NCBI GenBank assembly: GCA_021828185.1 | Contig: JAKASI010000001.1 | Coordinates: 744,001 to 808,000, forward strand | DNA from: an archaeon | GTDB lineage: Archaea > Thermoproteota > Nitrososphaeria > Nitrososphaerales > UBA183 | DNA: 64,000 bases | Direction of reading: 5' to 3' | Notes under the pieces: generated by a model | What the model saw: only the letters and a program-made list of their open reading frames with translations | What the model was told of the DNA's origin: nothing | Databases searched by the model: none | Translations under genes and position numbers: made by a program | Shown: piece after piece, positions 24,596 to 32,546 of the stretch | Numbering within the stretch: position 1 is the first letter of the stretch | Layout of the letters: every line of letters starts with the position of its first letter

Positions 24596-25096
24596 ATGAA
24601 GAACTTCGAAGGGGAGAAGGGGATAGGGATGTCGGAACGCGAGGCCAGGAGGTTCCTGACCCGGTGCAGATCCACCCTAATCTTGGGGACGACGGACGCC
24701 GACTGTTCCCCCATGATACACCCGGTCTGGTACTATTTTGACACGGCCAACACCAGGTTGTATTTCTATACGGACCCCGCCCTGAAGAAGGCCGCCAACA
24801 TCAAGGAGAGGAGCCAGGTCTATTTCGATGTGGACTGCGACAGGTGGCCCTACAAAGGGGTGAAGGGGAAAGGGCGAGCCAGGCTCGTCGACGCCAAGGA
24901 GGGTGCCTTCTCCATCGCCTCGAAGATACTCGCGAGGTACGTCAAGAAGGGCCAGCCCATGATCAGATCAGTGCTCGGGAAGGTCAAGACCGGAGGATAT
25001 GTGGTGTTCGAGATAACCCCGGCCTATTTCACTTCATGGGACTACGGAAAGCTGGTGTCACAGGCGAGAGGGCTCAAGGACTCTGTCATCTCTTGA
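24596..25096 (+). CDS. Pyridoxamine 5'-phosphate oxidase-like split-barrel flavoprotein
   Basis: 166 residues of the PNPOx-like/FMN-binding split-barrel group: helix MSEREARRFLTRCR, LGTTDADCSPMIHPVWYYFD, then RLYFYTDPALKKAANI and GVKGKGRARLVD. Members bind FMN, F420 or haem and act as reductases or oxidases; the cofactor is not evident here. ATG 24596 is chosen, although an internal ATG 11 codons later is possible. The 3' end overlaps the convergent ArsR gene by 11 bases. Confidence 0.8.
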   Translation: MKNFEGEKGIGMSEREARRFLTRCRSTLILGTTDADCSPMIHPVWYYFDTANTRLYFYTDPALKKAANIKERSQVYFDVDCDRWPYKGVKGKGRARLVDAKEGAFSIASKILARYVKKGQPMIRSVLGKVKTGGYVVFEITPAYFTSWDYGKLVSQARGLKDSVIS

Positions 25097-25622
25097 GCTT
25101 CGCGAGGGCCTCCTTGTAGATCCGGCCGACGAGGACTTCCCCCTCGCCCTGGTTCACTTCCCTGGAGGCGTATCTCCGAGCCACTACGACGAGCATCTTC
25201 GCCAGGTCTTCCCCCAGCCTGTCGACTTCGCGTCCATCCGGTCCGGCGATATCACTGTGGTCACCCTTGACGCTGAGTACTCCCCTGGCCCTCTCAATGT
25301 TGATGGGGTAGAAGTACCGCGAGACCTCCATCGGCAGAGCCCCAACGTCGGGGAGGTAGAGGTAGGCGGAAGGGGCGTAGAACTTCTGCATTATGCCGTG
25401 CTCCTCCTCCTCGCGCTTGGCGACGGTGATGAACCCGGCCCTCTTCAGAAGCTGGAGGTGGTAATTGACGGTGGCGTCGGTAAGGCCCAGGTTCTCAGCC
25501 AGCCCGGCTTCAGTCAGGGAGCGCTGGCGCAGCAGGTTGAGGATGGCCCTCCTCATGGGGTCTGAGACAAGTTTCGCGGCATCCGGGTCCCGTATGACCT
25601 CTACCAGCCTCACCTTTGCCAC
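25086..25622 (-). CDS. ArsR-type winged-helix transcriptional regulator
   Basis: 178 residues from GTG 25622 (frame open to 25661). The N-terminal HTH is clear: DPMRRAILNLLRQRSLTEA, ENLGLTDATVNYHLQLLKRAGF, then a wing with EEEEHGIMQKFYAP. The C-terminal half (about 90-178) is a helical effector or dimer region without recognised metal-binding cysteines. Similar archaeal regulators respond to diverse signals. A perfect inverted repeat just upstream may be its own operator. Confidence 0.85.
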   Translation of the reverse strand: MAKVRLVEVIRDPDAAKLVSDPMRRAILNLLRQRSLTEAGLAENLGLTDATVNYHLQLLKRAGFITVAKREEEEHGIMQKFYAPSAYLYLPDVGALPMEVSRYFYPINIERARGVLSVKGDHSDIAGPDGREVDRLGEDLAKMLVVVARRYASREVNQGEGEVLVGRIYKEALAKLKR

Positions 25623-25641
25623 GCTCGAGCCGAACCGAGCA

Positions 25642-25658
25642 TTGCCTACTTCAGGCAA
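25642..25658. promoter_or_regulatory. Inverted repeat, possible operator of the ArsR regulator
   Basis: TTGCCT-ACTTC-AGGCAA is a perfect 6-bp inverted repeat with a 5-base spacer, 20-36 bases upstream of the GTG start of the regulator. Position and symmetry suit autoregulation. If translation begins at 25661 instead, the repeat would lie inside the coding sequence. Confidence 0.4.
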
Positions 25659-25738
25659 CACCCTTGCCCTCCTTTGAACGCTCCGGGAGCCGGCGAAACC
25701 TCTTCCATCGAGTCCGGCTTCACCCCGGTCTTCGGGAT

Positions 25739-26110
25739 CTAGGCCCGCCCATAGTCATCTTCAAGCCTGACGATGTCGCCCTCATCGAAGTACCCCGTAG
25801 AGACTTCGAGAACCTTGGTGCCGTTGCCGGTTCCGAGCCTGTGCGCGGTCCCTGGAGGGATGCGCACCGTCTCCCCCGGATGAAGGACCAGGTCCGTTCC
25901 CCCCATGCTCACTTCGGCTTCTCCCTCCATCACGAACCAGTATTCTGACCGGAGGCTGTGTTTCTGCAGGCTCAGGCGCGAATGTGGGAGGACCATCAGG
26001 ATTTTGGCCGTGACCTTTGCCTCGCCCTGGTTCTGGAATAAGAGTCTGTATTTCCCCCAGGGCCTCTTCCCGGAGTGCGTAGGGCCCCCCTCTCTCCTGA
26101 CTCCTGGCAT
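25739..26110 (-). CDS. Cupin, mannose-6-phosphate isomerase type II-like
   Basis: 123 residues. It matches the small cupin domain found at the C-terminus of ManC/GMP-type enzymes: RPWGKYRLLF, LPHSRLSLQKHSLRSEYWFV (metal His and Glu ligands), VLHPGETVRIPPGTAHRL and a conserved FDEGDIVRLEDDYGR end. Such stand-alone domains may isomerise mannose-6-phosphate. ATG 26110 is 27 bases after TACTTAATAACC (26131-26142), so the longer frame from 26155 is not used. It is divergent from the MscS-phosphatase-glycosyltransferase operon. Confidence 0.82.
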   Translation of the reverse strand: MPGVRREGGPTHSGKRPWGKYRLLFQNQGEAKVTAKILMVLPHSRLSLQKHSLRSEYWFVMEGEAEVSMGGTDLVLHPGETVRIPPGTAHRLGTGNGTKVLEVSTGYFDEGDIVRLEDDYGRA

Positions 26111-26240
26111 GGATCGAACCTGGGGGCGCAGGTTATTAAGTATTAGATATGTCATAACGATTTGATATGCAAAAGCAATTTAAGCCAGGGAGGCCGAAGC
26201 CAAGCGTGAAGGGCGGGAGTGTGGGCGCGGTGAAATCGGG

Positions 26241-27134
26241 GTGAACTATTCCAGTTTCAGGCGGCTCTTCCTGCTCATTGGGATTATCGTAGCGGTGCTG
26301 GTCGTTCTGGTCGCACTGGCAAGGATTCCCGCCTACAGCTGGCTCCTGACCTACTCGTATGCCGTCGTCATCCTCCTCGGTGGGGTGCTCATCACCCGGC
26401 AGATTGCGAGGATTGTGGCGGGAAGCCTGCATGGCCATTCAGAAAAGACGTCTCTCGAGGCGAAGAACGCTATCACCATCATCGGGTACATAGTCAGCGC
26501 CGTCGCAGTGATGTCATACCTGTCATTCTCGCCGACGGAGCTGTTCGCGACCGCCACCTTCAGCGGACTGGTGCTGGGGCTTGCCATGCAGCCGACCCTG
26601 GGGAGCTTCTTTGCCGGGATCCTCATACTCGCATCCGGGACCATCAGGCCGGGGAACCAGGTGAGGGTCATGACGTGGCACATACCCTTCCTGTGGGCTT
26701 CGAGCCCTGGTTACAAGTACTTCTCCCCCGACCAGGTCTACGCCGGGTACATGGCCGAGGTGCTCGAGATAGGGCTCTTTTTCACGACCGTGCTCACGGA
26801 GGAGGGGCAGACCATCAGGATCCCCAACACGATAATCGCCACCGACGCGGCGGTGGTGACGTACACCAACAGTGACTACATCTTCAACGTGAGGTATGAG
26901 TTCTCGAACGAGTACGACCCCAACCTCGTCCTGCGCCGAGTGAGGGAAGAGGTGTCAGGGTACCCTGTGATCAACTGCTTCATCAACGAGCAGAGCGACA
27001 AGAACTACTACATTGTGAAAGTCGTTCTGAACGCGAAGGAAAAGGACCACGCTGTGATGAAGTCCGAGATCCTGGCTCGGCTCATCAACCTCAACAGGAG
27101 CCTGGATGCGCAGGTCGGGGTGGCCGCCAAGTGA
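26241..27134 (+). CDS. Mechanosensitive channel of the MscS family
   Basis: 297 residues. Four hydrophobic segments lie in the first 130 residues; the last forms the pore helix with GLVLGLAMQPTLGSFFAGI followed by SGTIRPGNQV, the MscS core. A beta domain with IRIPNTIIATDAAVV and an alpha/beta C-terminus follow. It should open on membrane tension to release solutes during hypo-osmotic shock. GTG 26241 is the start; TATA-like AATTTAAG is at 26176-26183. It overlaps the next gene by four bases (GTGA). Confidence 0.92.
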   Translation: MNYSSFRRLFLLIGIIVAVLVVLVALARIPAYSWLLTYSYAVVILLGGVLITRQIARIVAGSLHGHSEKTSLEAKNAITIIGYIVSAVAVMSYLSFSPTELFATATFSGLVLGLAMQPTLGSFFAGILILASGTIRPGNQVRVMTWHIPFLWASSPGYKYFSPDQVYAGYMAEVLEIGLFFTTVLTEEGQTIRIPNTIIATDAAVVTYTNSDYIFNVRYEFSNEYDPNLVLRRVREEVSGYPVINCFINEQSDKNYYIVKVVLNAKEKDHAVMKSEILARLINLNRSLDAQVGVAAK

Positions 27135-27883
27135 AGGTGGGAGCCCTGTTCACCGACTACGACGGAACGATAGCCCCTGCGACCGTGAGCAGGGAAGAGT
27201 CAGCCGTACCCACCCCGCTCCGTTCTGTCCTCGAGGAGATCTCTTCAAGGATACCCGTGGCCGTGGTCACGTCGAAGGACCTACGCTTCGTCAAGCCTAG
27301 GACCACGTTTGCCTGGGCTTGGGCGGCTGTCCTCGGTCTCGAACTCAGGAAGAGAGACGGTTCCGGCAGTCTGGCAAGGGTCTCTGCGCGCCTTCAGGAA
27401 GCGACCGAAAGGGTCAGGAAAACCCTCCCCCCTCAGGTCATCGTGGAGGAGAAGCGAGGCAGCGACGAGAGCCTCCTGGGGGTCTCCTTCGACTGGACGG
27501 CGTGGGTGAACCCATCACTGGGCGCCCTCGAGGCCGCGGAGAAGGCCTTCAGGGAGGAGGGATTCCAGGTCGACAGATATCTGGGCGCCACCTACGTCGA
27601 TGTCTATGCCGCTCCTGCAGACAAGGGCCGAGCGCTCAGGGAGCTGGCAGAGGCGCTTCCTGCCAAGCGGCCGATCATGTATCTGGGCGACACGGAGGCA
27701 GACAACTGGGCGTTCGAAGCCGCTGACATATCGGTCGGAGTTCTGCACCAGCAGAAGACTGGGAACCTTAGGTGTCGATACTCCGTCCGCTACGACGACC
27801 TCAGAGACGTGCTGGCTCAGCTTCTCGCCGGCGGACTCGAGTTTGACGACAGTCCTTCAGGCGGGTGGGGTCGGGGCAGTTGA
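27131..27883 (+). CDS. HAD-superfamily sugar phosphatase (trehalose-/mannosylglycerate-phosphatase-like)
   Basis: 250 residues with HAD motifs: LFTDYDGTIAP (nucleophile and acid Asp, residues 9 and 11), VVTSKD as motif II, and YLGDTEADNWAF as motif IV, with Lys in PADKGRAL as motif III. The layout with a mid-chain cap is like trehalose-6-phosphate, sucrose-phosphate and mannosyl-3-phosphoglycerate phosphatases. GTG 27131 overlaps the MscS stop, and the next gene overlaps its own stop by four bases. It probably dephosphorylates a sugar phosphate made with the neighbouring glycosyltransferase. Confidence 0.8.
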   Translation: MKVGALFTDYDGTIAPATVSREESAVPTPLRSVLEEISSRIPVAVVTSKDLRFVKPRTTFAWAWAAVLGLELRKRDGSGSLARVSARLQEATERVRKTLPPQVIVEEKRGSDESLLGVSFDWTAWVNPSLGALEAAEKAFREEGFQVDRYLGATYVDVYAAPADKGRALRELAEALPAKRPIMYLGDTEADNWAFEAADISVGVLHQQKTGNLRCRYSVRYDDLRDVLAQLLAGGLEFDDSPSGGWGRGS

Positions 27884-29145
27884 ACTTCGGGGTGATCATG
27901 TACCAGACGAGTGCCAGCAAGGGCCAGGAGCTTGTCGCCCAGCGGATGACGAAGGAGCTTGCCTCCCGCGGCGGAAAAGCAGTCCTGATCACCAGCAGAT
28001 TCCACGACTTCGAACCCGTCATCTACGCAAGGGAGCTCAAGAAGAAAGGGGGGTATGTCAGCTACTATGACGACGAGTTAGGCATCACAGTCTACAGGGT
28101 GGAGAGCAGAAAGGTCGACTGGCCGCCTCGGAGGATCGACTTCACCAATTTCGTCTCCACCCTGGACCGCATTGTAGAAGAGCTAGACCTCGACGCCCTG
28201 ATTACCCACTCCACCCTCTGGAACGGTCCGGACCTGACGGCCCTCTTCGTGTCATGGAAAAAGCGAATCGTCGCCCAAGAGGGGGGAAGGAGGCCTTTGT
28301 TCTGTCACATGAGCCACTACCAACCCCCCTCGAGCTGGCACTATTCTAAGAAGGAGCGCGGCTGGAGGCAGACCTGGAACGACTATGTTCTCGGTCGGGT
28401 TATCCGAGAAGCAGACATATTGCTCGTCGCGACTCCAGAAGGCGAAAGGCACATGGTTGAGCTGGGTGCCAGGAGGGACCAGTGTCTCCTCTTTCCCGGA
28501 GGGATAGAGATCCCGGAGCGCCATTCCGAAGAGGAGTTGGCCGAATTCAGGCGAAGGCACGGCCTATTGGGTAGTGATAGGCTCGTCACCTTCCTGGGAA
28601 CGGTGGAAGAGAGGAAGAACGTCAAGGCGGTGCTGAGGGTTGCGCACTCGCTCATGCGGTCGAAGGGGACTGTCTTCGTCATTGCCGGGCGGCCTGAAGG
28701 AAGCTACGCGGAGTCGGTGCTCAGAGCCGCCAAGAAGGCTCGCAACGTGGTCGTTCTCGGGGAGCTGTCGGACAAAGAGAAGTCTGTCCTGATCAGAACT
28801 TCCTACCTCAACCTGATTATGAGCAGGCTGGAGGCGTTGGGCCTCACGCAGTTGGAGTTCATGAGCGTGGGGGTGCCTGTGGTGACTTCGGGGGTGGGGG
28901 GCCAGTCATGGATCGTGCGGAACGACCAGACAGGGGTCGTGCTGGACGGCCCTGAAGACATACGAGGAGCCGCATCGGCGATTGCCAAGCTTCTCCGCGA
29001 CAGGGCGTACTGGGACAAGCTCAGCAGAAACGCGGAGAAGTACGCATCCCAGTTCACAATGAGCGCCCTGGTCAGGAACCTTATGAGGAGGGCGAGGGAA
29101 GTCATGAAACGGGTCGAAGCGGAAGGTAAGCTGACAGCAGGCTAG
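27880..29145 (+). CDS. GT4-family glycosyltransferase
   Basis: 421 residues from TTG 27880, which overlaps the phosphatase stop (TTGA). GT-B fold: N-terminal SKGQELVAQRMTKELASRGG with the sugar-acceptor loop, linker around 190, then FLGTVEERKNVKAVLRVAH and the nucleotide-sugar site EALGLTQLEFMSVGVPVV (E-x7-E motif). It transfers sugar from an activated donor; the donor is not readable. Coupling to a HAD phosphatase and MscS suggests synthesis of a glycosylated osmolyte, but a surface-glycan role remains possible. Confidence 0.85.
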   Translation: MNFGVIMYQTSASKGQELVAQRMTKELASRGGKAVLITSRFHDFEPVIYARELKKKGGYVSYYDDELGITVYRVESRKVDWPPRRIDFTNFVSTLDRIVEELDLDALITHSTLWNGPDLTALFVSWKKRIVAQEGGRRPLFCHMSHYQPPSSWHYSKKERGWRQTWNDYVLGRVIREADILLVATPEGERHMVELGARRDQCLLFPGGIEIPERHSEEELAEFRRRHGLLGSDRLVTFLGTVEERKNVKAVLRVAHSLMRSKGTVFVIAGRPEGSYAESVLRAAKKARNVVVLGELSDKEKSVLIRTSYLNLIMSRLEALGLTQLEFMSVGVPVVTSGVGGQSWIVRNDQTGVVLDGPEDIRGAASAIAKLLRDRAYWDKLSRNAEKYASQFTMSALVRNLMRRAREVMKRVEAEGKLTAG

Positions 29146-29195
29146 GGCCCCAGGGAACGCGCGGGCGTGGTCAGGAAGTCTCTGCCCTTCCCTGG

Positions 29196-29214
29196 CTCGG
29201 ACGAGTTGTCCGAG
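29196..29214. repeat. Perfect 7-bp inverted repeat after the glycosyltransferase gene
   Basis: CTCGGAC-GAGTT-GTCCGAG forms a GC-rich hairpin about 50 bases past the stop at 29145. No T-tract follows, so it is not a classic terminator; it may stabilise the mRNA end or separate the convergent units. Confidence 0.35.
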
Positions 29215-29288
29215 TCCAGCTTGTGGTGACCCTCCCCGGAGCAGCAGAGGGTGCATTGCTCAGTGGGTCACGACGTGGCCGAGTCGCA

Positions 29289-29441
29289 TCACTCGCTTTC
29301 TGACAGGACCGAATAGGCAGGGAGCCCGTCCTGCGAGCCGAAGAAACGGGTCTTCTGCCAGTGCTTGTAGTAGCACTCGGCGCACAGGGTCGGGTTAGTC
29401 CTGGACGCAGGCTGCCCGCACCATTCGCACTTCGGGAGCAC
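29289..29441 (-). CDS. Small zinc-finger protein
   Basis: 50 residues from GTG 29441: KCEWCGQPAS, then LCAECYYKHWQKTRFF, so two CxxC pairs spaced for one zinc site, and an acidic end. An upstream TGA in frame fixes the start. CATATACG (about 29475-29482) is a possible TATA box 37 bases upstream. It was found by reading the minus strand of a stretch otherwise left empty. Confidence 0.55.
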   Translation of the reverse strand: MLPKCEWCGQPASRTNPTLCAECYYKHWQKTRFFGSQDGLPAYSVLSESE

Positions 29442-29544
29442 CCGTCCTCACTGCCGACGGACGGGCCGCGTCGGCATATACGCCTACCGATGGACCCGGA
29501 AGTACCCGCCGTCCCGATAAAGAAGACGCGCGGAGGTCTGGCCC

Positions 29545-29679
29545 CTACCTGGCGGGGTCCCGCCTTCCAGACGACAGTAGGATTGCGCCCATGGCCATCA
29601 GAAATCCGCCCAGGAGGACTCCAATGTCGAAGTTGAGCAGGGCCCCGTCGGCTATCATCATGATTAGACCGATCAACAT
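29545..29679 (-). CDS. Small membrane protein overlapping the sensor-like gene
   Basis: 44 residues from ATG 29679, two hydrophobic spans (MLIGLIMMIADGALL and IGVLLGGFLMAMGAILL) and a basic tail. It overlaps the end of the upstream sensor-like gene by seven bases, as in coupled genes. The same frame is open upstream and might give a longer N-terminus. Function unknown. Confidence 0.4.
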   Translation of the reverse strand: MLIGLIMMIADGALLNFDIGVLLGGFLMAMGAILLSSGRRDPAR

Positions 29680-30492
29680 CGGTATCGTCCCATTGGTAGC
29701 CTTCTCTTTCGCGTCTGTCGTGATATAGGCCCTGCGTCCGAATCCTCCTCCTCCGACTCGTACTCCCTCAATAGAGGAGCTTCATCATCCGAAAACCGCC
29801 CCAGGATCTTGACGGTCGCCCGTCCGGCCTTGGACGCCAGCCTCCTGAAGAAAGCTTCGTTGTTCCTGATCGACCCCTCCTGTGGAACGATCACCAGTGC
29901 CTCATCTTTCATCGCATCGACGAATTCGTTGGCCGAGTCCATGACCTCCTGGGTGCTGAAGGTGAGCTTCGTCTCTCCCAGTTGCTCCCCCTTCTCCAGC
30001 GCGGCTACCCTGATGTCGGCCGGGACTGCGATCCCCCAGAGGGTGTCGAAGAGCGACTGGTGATGTCTTACAAACGAATCTTCGTTGCTGTAGAGGAGCG
30101 GGCCTTCGGGGCTGAACTCCTGCATCCCGGGGAGGGCGATGTACTCGCTGTCGCTGACCCCAAAGTAGCTGCTAACCCCTTGCACGTGCCTGATCTCTAT
30201 GGTCTTCATGACTTCTTTGCAGTAGGCAAGGTTCTCCTTGACGATCTCGCCGATGACTCTCAGCTTCGCCCCCCCTCTTCACCATCTCGAGGTGCTCGCG
30301 TCCCATCATCTCCATCTCTTCGGACCGGTTGGGTGGAGCGGGGGCTAGCACCCCCGCGGCGATGCCCACGCGAGCCCTGGCGTTGGCGGAGAAACCGGCC
30401 GCCGCGCCTAGCACTTTCTCGCCGCCGGTAAGCACTTCGGTCCTCCGCGCAGGAGGGGTCGGCCCCGCACCCTGGGTCCCCTGTTTGGCCAC
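29673..30492 (-). pseudogene. Sensor-domain protein (archaeal histidine-kinase N-terminal type) with a one-base frameshift
   Basis: Two frames join into one protein. The upstream frame (from GTG 30492, 27 bases after a TATA-like element near 30519) gives TEVLTGGEKVLGAAAGFSAN and REHLEMVKRG. The downstream frame gives AKLRVIGEIVKENLAYCKEV, IRHVQGVSSYFGVSDSEYIA and HHQSLFDTLWGIAVPADIR. This order is seen in N-terminal regions of thaumarchaeal PAS/histidine kinases, but no kinase follows. The shift lies in seven C (30269-30275, plus strand); removing one base restores the frame. It could be sequencing error, decay or slippage. Confidence 0.65.
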
Positions 30493-30674
30493 TCCGCTCC
30501 CTTGACGCAGCTCGAAATATGAGTCTGGTAGGCGCCCAGCCAGAATAGAGCCCAACCGTCGGCTTCCGGACCGTCTCCGGTGGTCGAAGTTCCAAGCCCG
30601 AGGCGTCCGGCGACTTCAGGTCCACCATCCACGCGTCCGCTAGCAATATAGCGCGCTTGTCCATCTGCGGCTCG

Positions 30675-31121
30675 GTGCCTCCGACGTCCGCCCATGACGA
30701 CCTCGTCCCCGTCCGCCTAGTCAAGGTGGGGTTTGCCGACGCCCAGGGGGTCGAAGGGGTCGCGGTGCTGGCTGCGATTTCGGACCCTGCTCGTAGGTTG
30801 TTCATGCGCGCATTCTCCGGAGAGGTGGCGACGCATCTGGACCGATTCCTACGGGGGGACAGATCATCCATACCCTCGGTCTATAACATAGTCGAAGATC
30901 TGGCAGAAAGGGAGGGCCTCCATCTGGCGAAGGTCGAGATCTACAGCTCGGACACAGTCCTCAGGGGGGACATGTCGTTTGACGGGAGAGAGAAGCGGGT
31001 GGTCCTCCGGGGGTACCGGGCCTCCGACTGCCTTACGCTGGCGATCCTCTACGACGCCCCCGTCTTGGTCCAGTCGTCTCTCCTCACGGTCGAAGGAGCG
31101 ACAGGCGAAGCGACCTCTTAA
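30675..31121 (+). CDS. Bifunctional nuclease (DUF151/BFN) family protein
   Basis: 148 residues from GTG 30675. It has the BFN-domain pattern VLAAISDPARRLFMRAFSG, then SSIPSVYNIVEDLAEREG, VEIYSSDTVLRGDMSF and YRASDCLTLAILYDAPVLV (the SDA/AIL-type core). Plant and bacterial members have nuclease activity. A TATA-like CAATATAGC centred near 30648 is 27 bases upstream, predicting a leaderless GTG start. The last codons overlap the promoter of the next gene. Confidence 0.85.
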   Translation: MPPTSAHDDLVPVRLVKVGFADAQGVEGVAVLAAISDPARRLFMRAFSGEVATHLDRFLRGDRSSIPSVYNIVEDLAEREGLHLAKVEIYSSDTVLRGDMSFDGREKRVVLRGYRASDCLTLAILYDAPVLVQSSLLTVEGATGEATS

Positions 31122-31146
31122 ATCCGTCCAGGGCGAAATCTGCGCC

Positions 31147-31785
31147 ATGAGCATGGTTTCACAGGGCGGCTGGAACTTTTTCGTGACGAAAGGGAAGAGC
31201 AAGCTGGGGGTGGTCTTGATACACGAGATCTTCGGCTACAATCCGTACCACGAGCAGGTCGCCAAGGACCTAGCGGAGGCAGGGTACAGCGCCGCGGCCG
31301 TGGACCTGTTCCGCGGAGTGAAGGCGGGTTCGCTGGAGGAAGGCATGAAGCTGAGGGAATCGGTGACGAACCCTGAGCTTCAAAAGGCCATCTCGGCCGG
31401 AGCGGAGGCTCTGAAGGCGAAGACGGGGGCCCGCACCATCGGTTCGATGGGGTTCTGCATGGGGGGAGGATTTGCGCTCCAGGCGGCCTGCGACCTGGGA
31501 CTGGGGTTCTGCGTGGACTACTACGGCTCGGTCGCCAACCCGGAGGACATTTCGAAGCTGAAGGGACCGGTCCTCCTCATCCTCGGGAGCGACGACACGA
31601 GGGTGACCCCATGGGCGTACCAGCAGTTCCTCCCGGCTGCCACTGCCCACAAGAAGAGGGTTGAAGTGGAGCTCTATCCGAACGCCAAGCACGCTTTCCA
31701 CAGGCCTGGGTGGGAAGGGCACAACCCAGAGGCAGCCGCCGACGCCTGGGAAAAGACCCTCAGGTTCCTCTCGAAGTTCGCCTAG
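31147..31785 (+). CDS. Dienelactone hydrolase family protein
   Basis: 212 residues. The catalytic Cys sits in GSMGFCMGGGFALQA (about residue 106), Asp in LILGSDDTRV and His in YPNAKHAFHRPG: the Cys-Asp-His triad of carboxymethylenebutenolidase-type hydrolases. The N-terminal GVVLIHEIFGYNPYH loop also matches. It is a cytosolic hydrolase of lactones or esters. ATG 31147 is about 27 bases after TCTTAAATCC, which overlaps the stop of the BFN gene; so it has its own promoter. Confidence 0.88.
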   Translation: MSMVSQGGWNFFVTKGKSKLGVVLIHEIFGYNPYHEQVAKDLAEAGYSAAAVDLFRGVKAGSLEEGMKLRESVTNPELQKAISAGAEALKAKTGARTIGSMGFCMGGGFALQAACDLGLGFCVDYYGSVANPEDISKLKGPVLLILGSDDTRVTPWAYQQFLPAATAHKKRVEVELYPNAKHAFHRPGWEGHNPEAAADAWEKTLRFLSKFA

Positions 31786-31803
31786 GCTGCGGACCCCCTT
31801 TGG

Positions 31804-31947
31804 TCACTCCGCGGTGGATGGATGCGAGCCTATCCGCCTGCTCTCTACGGGAGGGTATGGACCGTTCGGGTGGGTCTCCTTGTACTCCTGCTCGAGAGCC
31901 CTCGCCTCTTCATCTCCGGCTTTCTTGCGGTCAGCTTCGGAAGACAC
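31804..31947 (-). CDS. Small acidic/charged protein
   Basis: 47 residues from GTG 31947: an Ala/Glu/Lys-rich helix followed by EYKETHPNGPYPPVESRRIG and a short tail. An AT-rich TCTAATTAAT element at 31981-31990 is a likely TATA box about 38 bases upstream. Probably partly disordered; no family recognised. The stretch from 31948 to 32128 holds only this promoter as far as I can see. Confidence 0.5.
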   Translation of the reverse strand: MSSEADRKKAGDEEARALEQEYKETHPNGPYPPVESRRIGSHPSTAE

Positions 31948-32128
31948 GATAGCCCCTAATTCTGTCTGATGTTCGGGGGGTCTAATTAATGGCCGGCTCG
32001 ATTCTCAAGGATGAGAAGCCTCCCTGATGGGAGGAGCGATCGGAGAATCGCGCAGCCTTCAGGTTGGGCACCGAGCTACCCATGCTCAGACAGCCCAAGG
32101 GGCGCCCCTCGGCGATGAAGAACGGGGT

Positions 32129-32545
32129 TCAGTACCCCCTGGGGATCCGCCTGCGCGGCGGCTTCGTGTGCTGATACAGCTCTATCCAATTTCCGTCGGG
32201 GTCTGTCACGTAGCAATAGGACGCCCCCGCCTCCGGGCCGAAGTCAGTCTTCCCTGCCCCGGTCGCGACCAGCTGGGCGTACTTCTTCTTCAAATCGTCA
32301 ACGCAGAAGGCGACATGGTCGAGCCCCTCTCCAGCGCTGTATGGGGTGTCATACTTCGAGCTCTCAGGGTACCAGTTCAACTCGAGCTTCATCCTGGACT
32401 TCCTGTCCCTGAGGAGCACAAATACCCCGGCCCCGGACTTCGAGTTGTCCCCGCGTGCGACCTCCTCCAGGCCCAGTGCCCCCTTGTAGAACTTCAGTGA
32501 CCTCGCGAGGTCGGTCACCCTTATCCCGACGTAGCTCAGGTACAT
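32129..32545 (-). CDS. Glyoxalase/VOC-superfamily metalloenzyme
   Basis: 138 residues with the paired beta-alpha-beta-beta-beta modules of VOC proteins: YVGIRVTDLARSLKFYKGALGLEEV, KLELNWYPESSKYDTPY, GLDHVAFCVDDLKKKY and DPDGNWIELYQH. It is closest to lactoylglutathione lyase (glyoxalase I), with metal-ligand Glu in KLELN and IELYQ and His in DHVAF. It is the last gene after the metallopeptidase-like gene, with one base between them, in the cysS-led operon. Confidence 0.86.
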   Translation of the reverse strand: MYLSYVGIRVTDLARSLKFYKGALGLEEVARGDNSKSGAGVFVLLRDRKSRMKLELNWYPESSKYDTPYSAGEGLDHVAFCVDDLKKKYAQLVATGAGKTDFGPEAGASYCYVTDPDGNWIELYQHTKPPRRRIPRGY

Positions 32546-32546
32546 G

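Noticed and set aside
26095..26125. GGTTCGATCC resembling a tRNA T-loop on the minus strand
   Set aside because: The flanking bases do not form a T-stem or a cloverleaf; the stretch is the start region of the cupin gene.
26167..26244. A 25-codon ORF whose TGA overlaps the MscS GTG start, resembling a leader peptide
   Set aside because: The best TATA match (26176-26183) lies inside it, so most transcripts would begin after its start codon.
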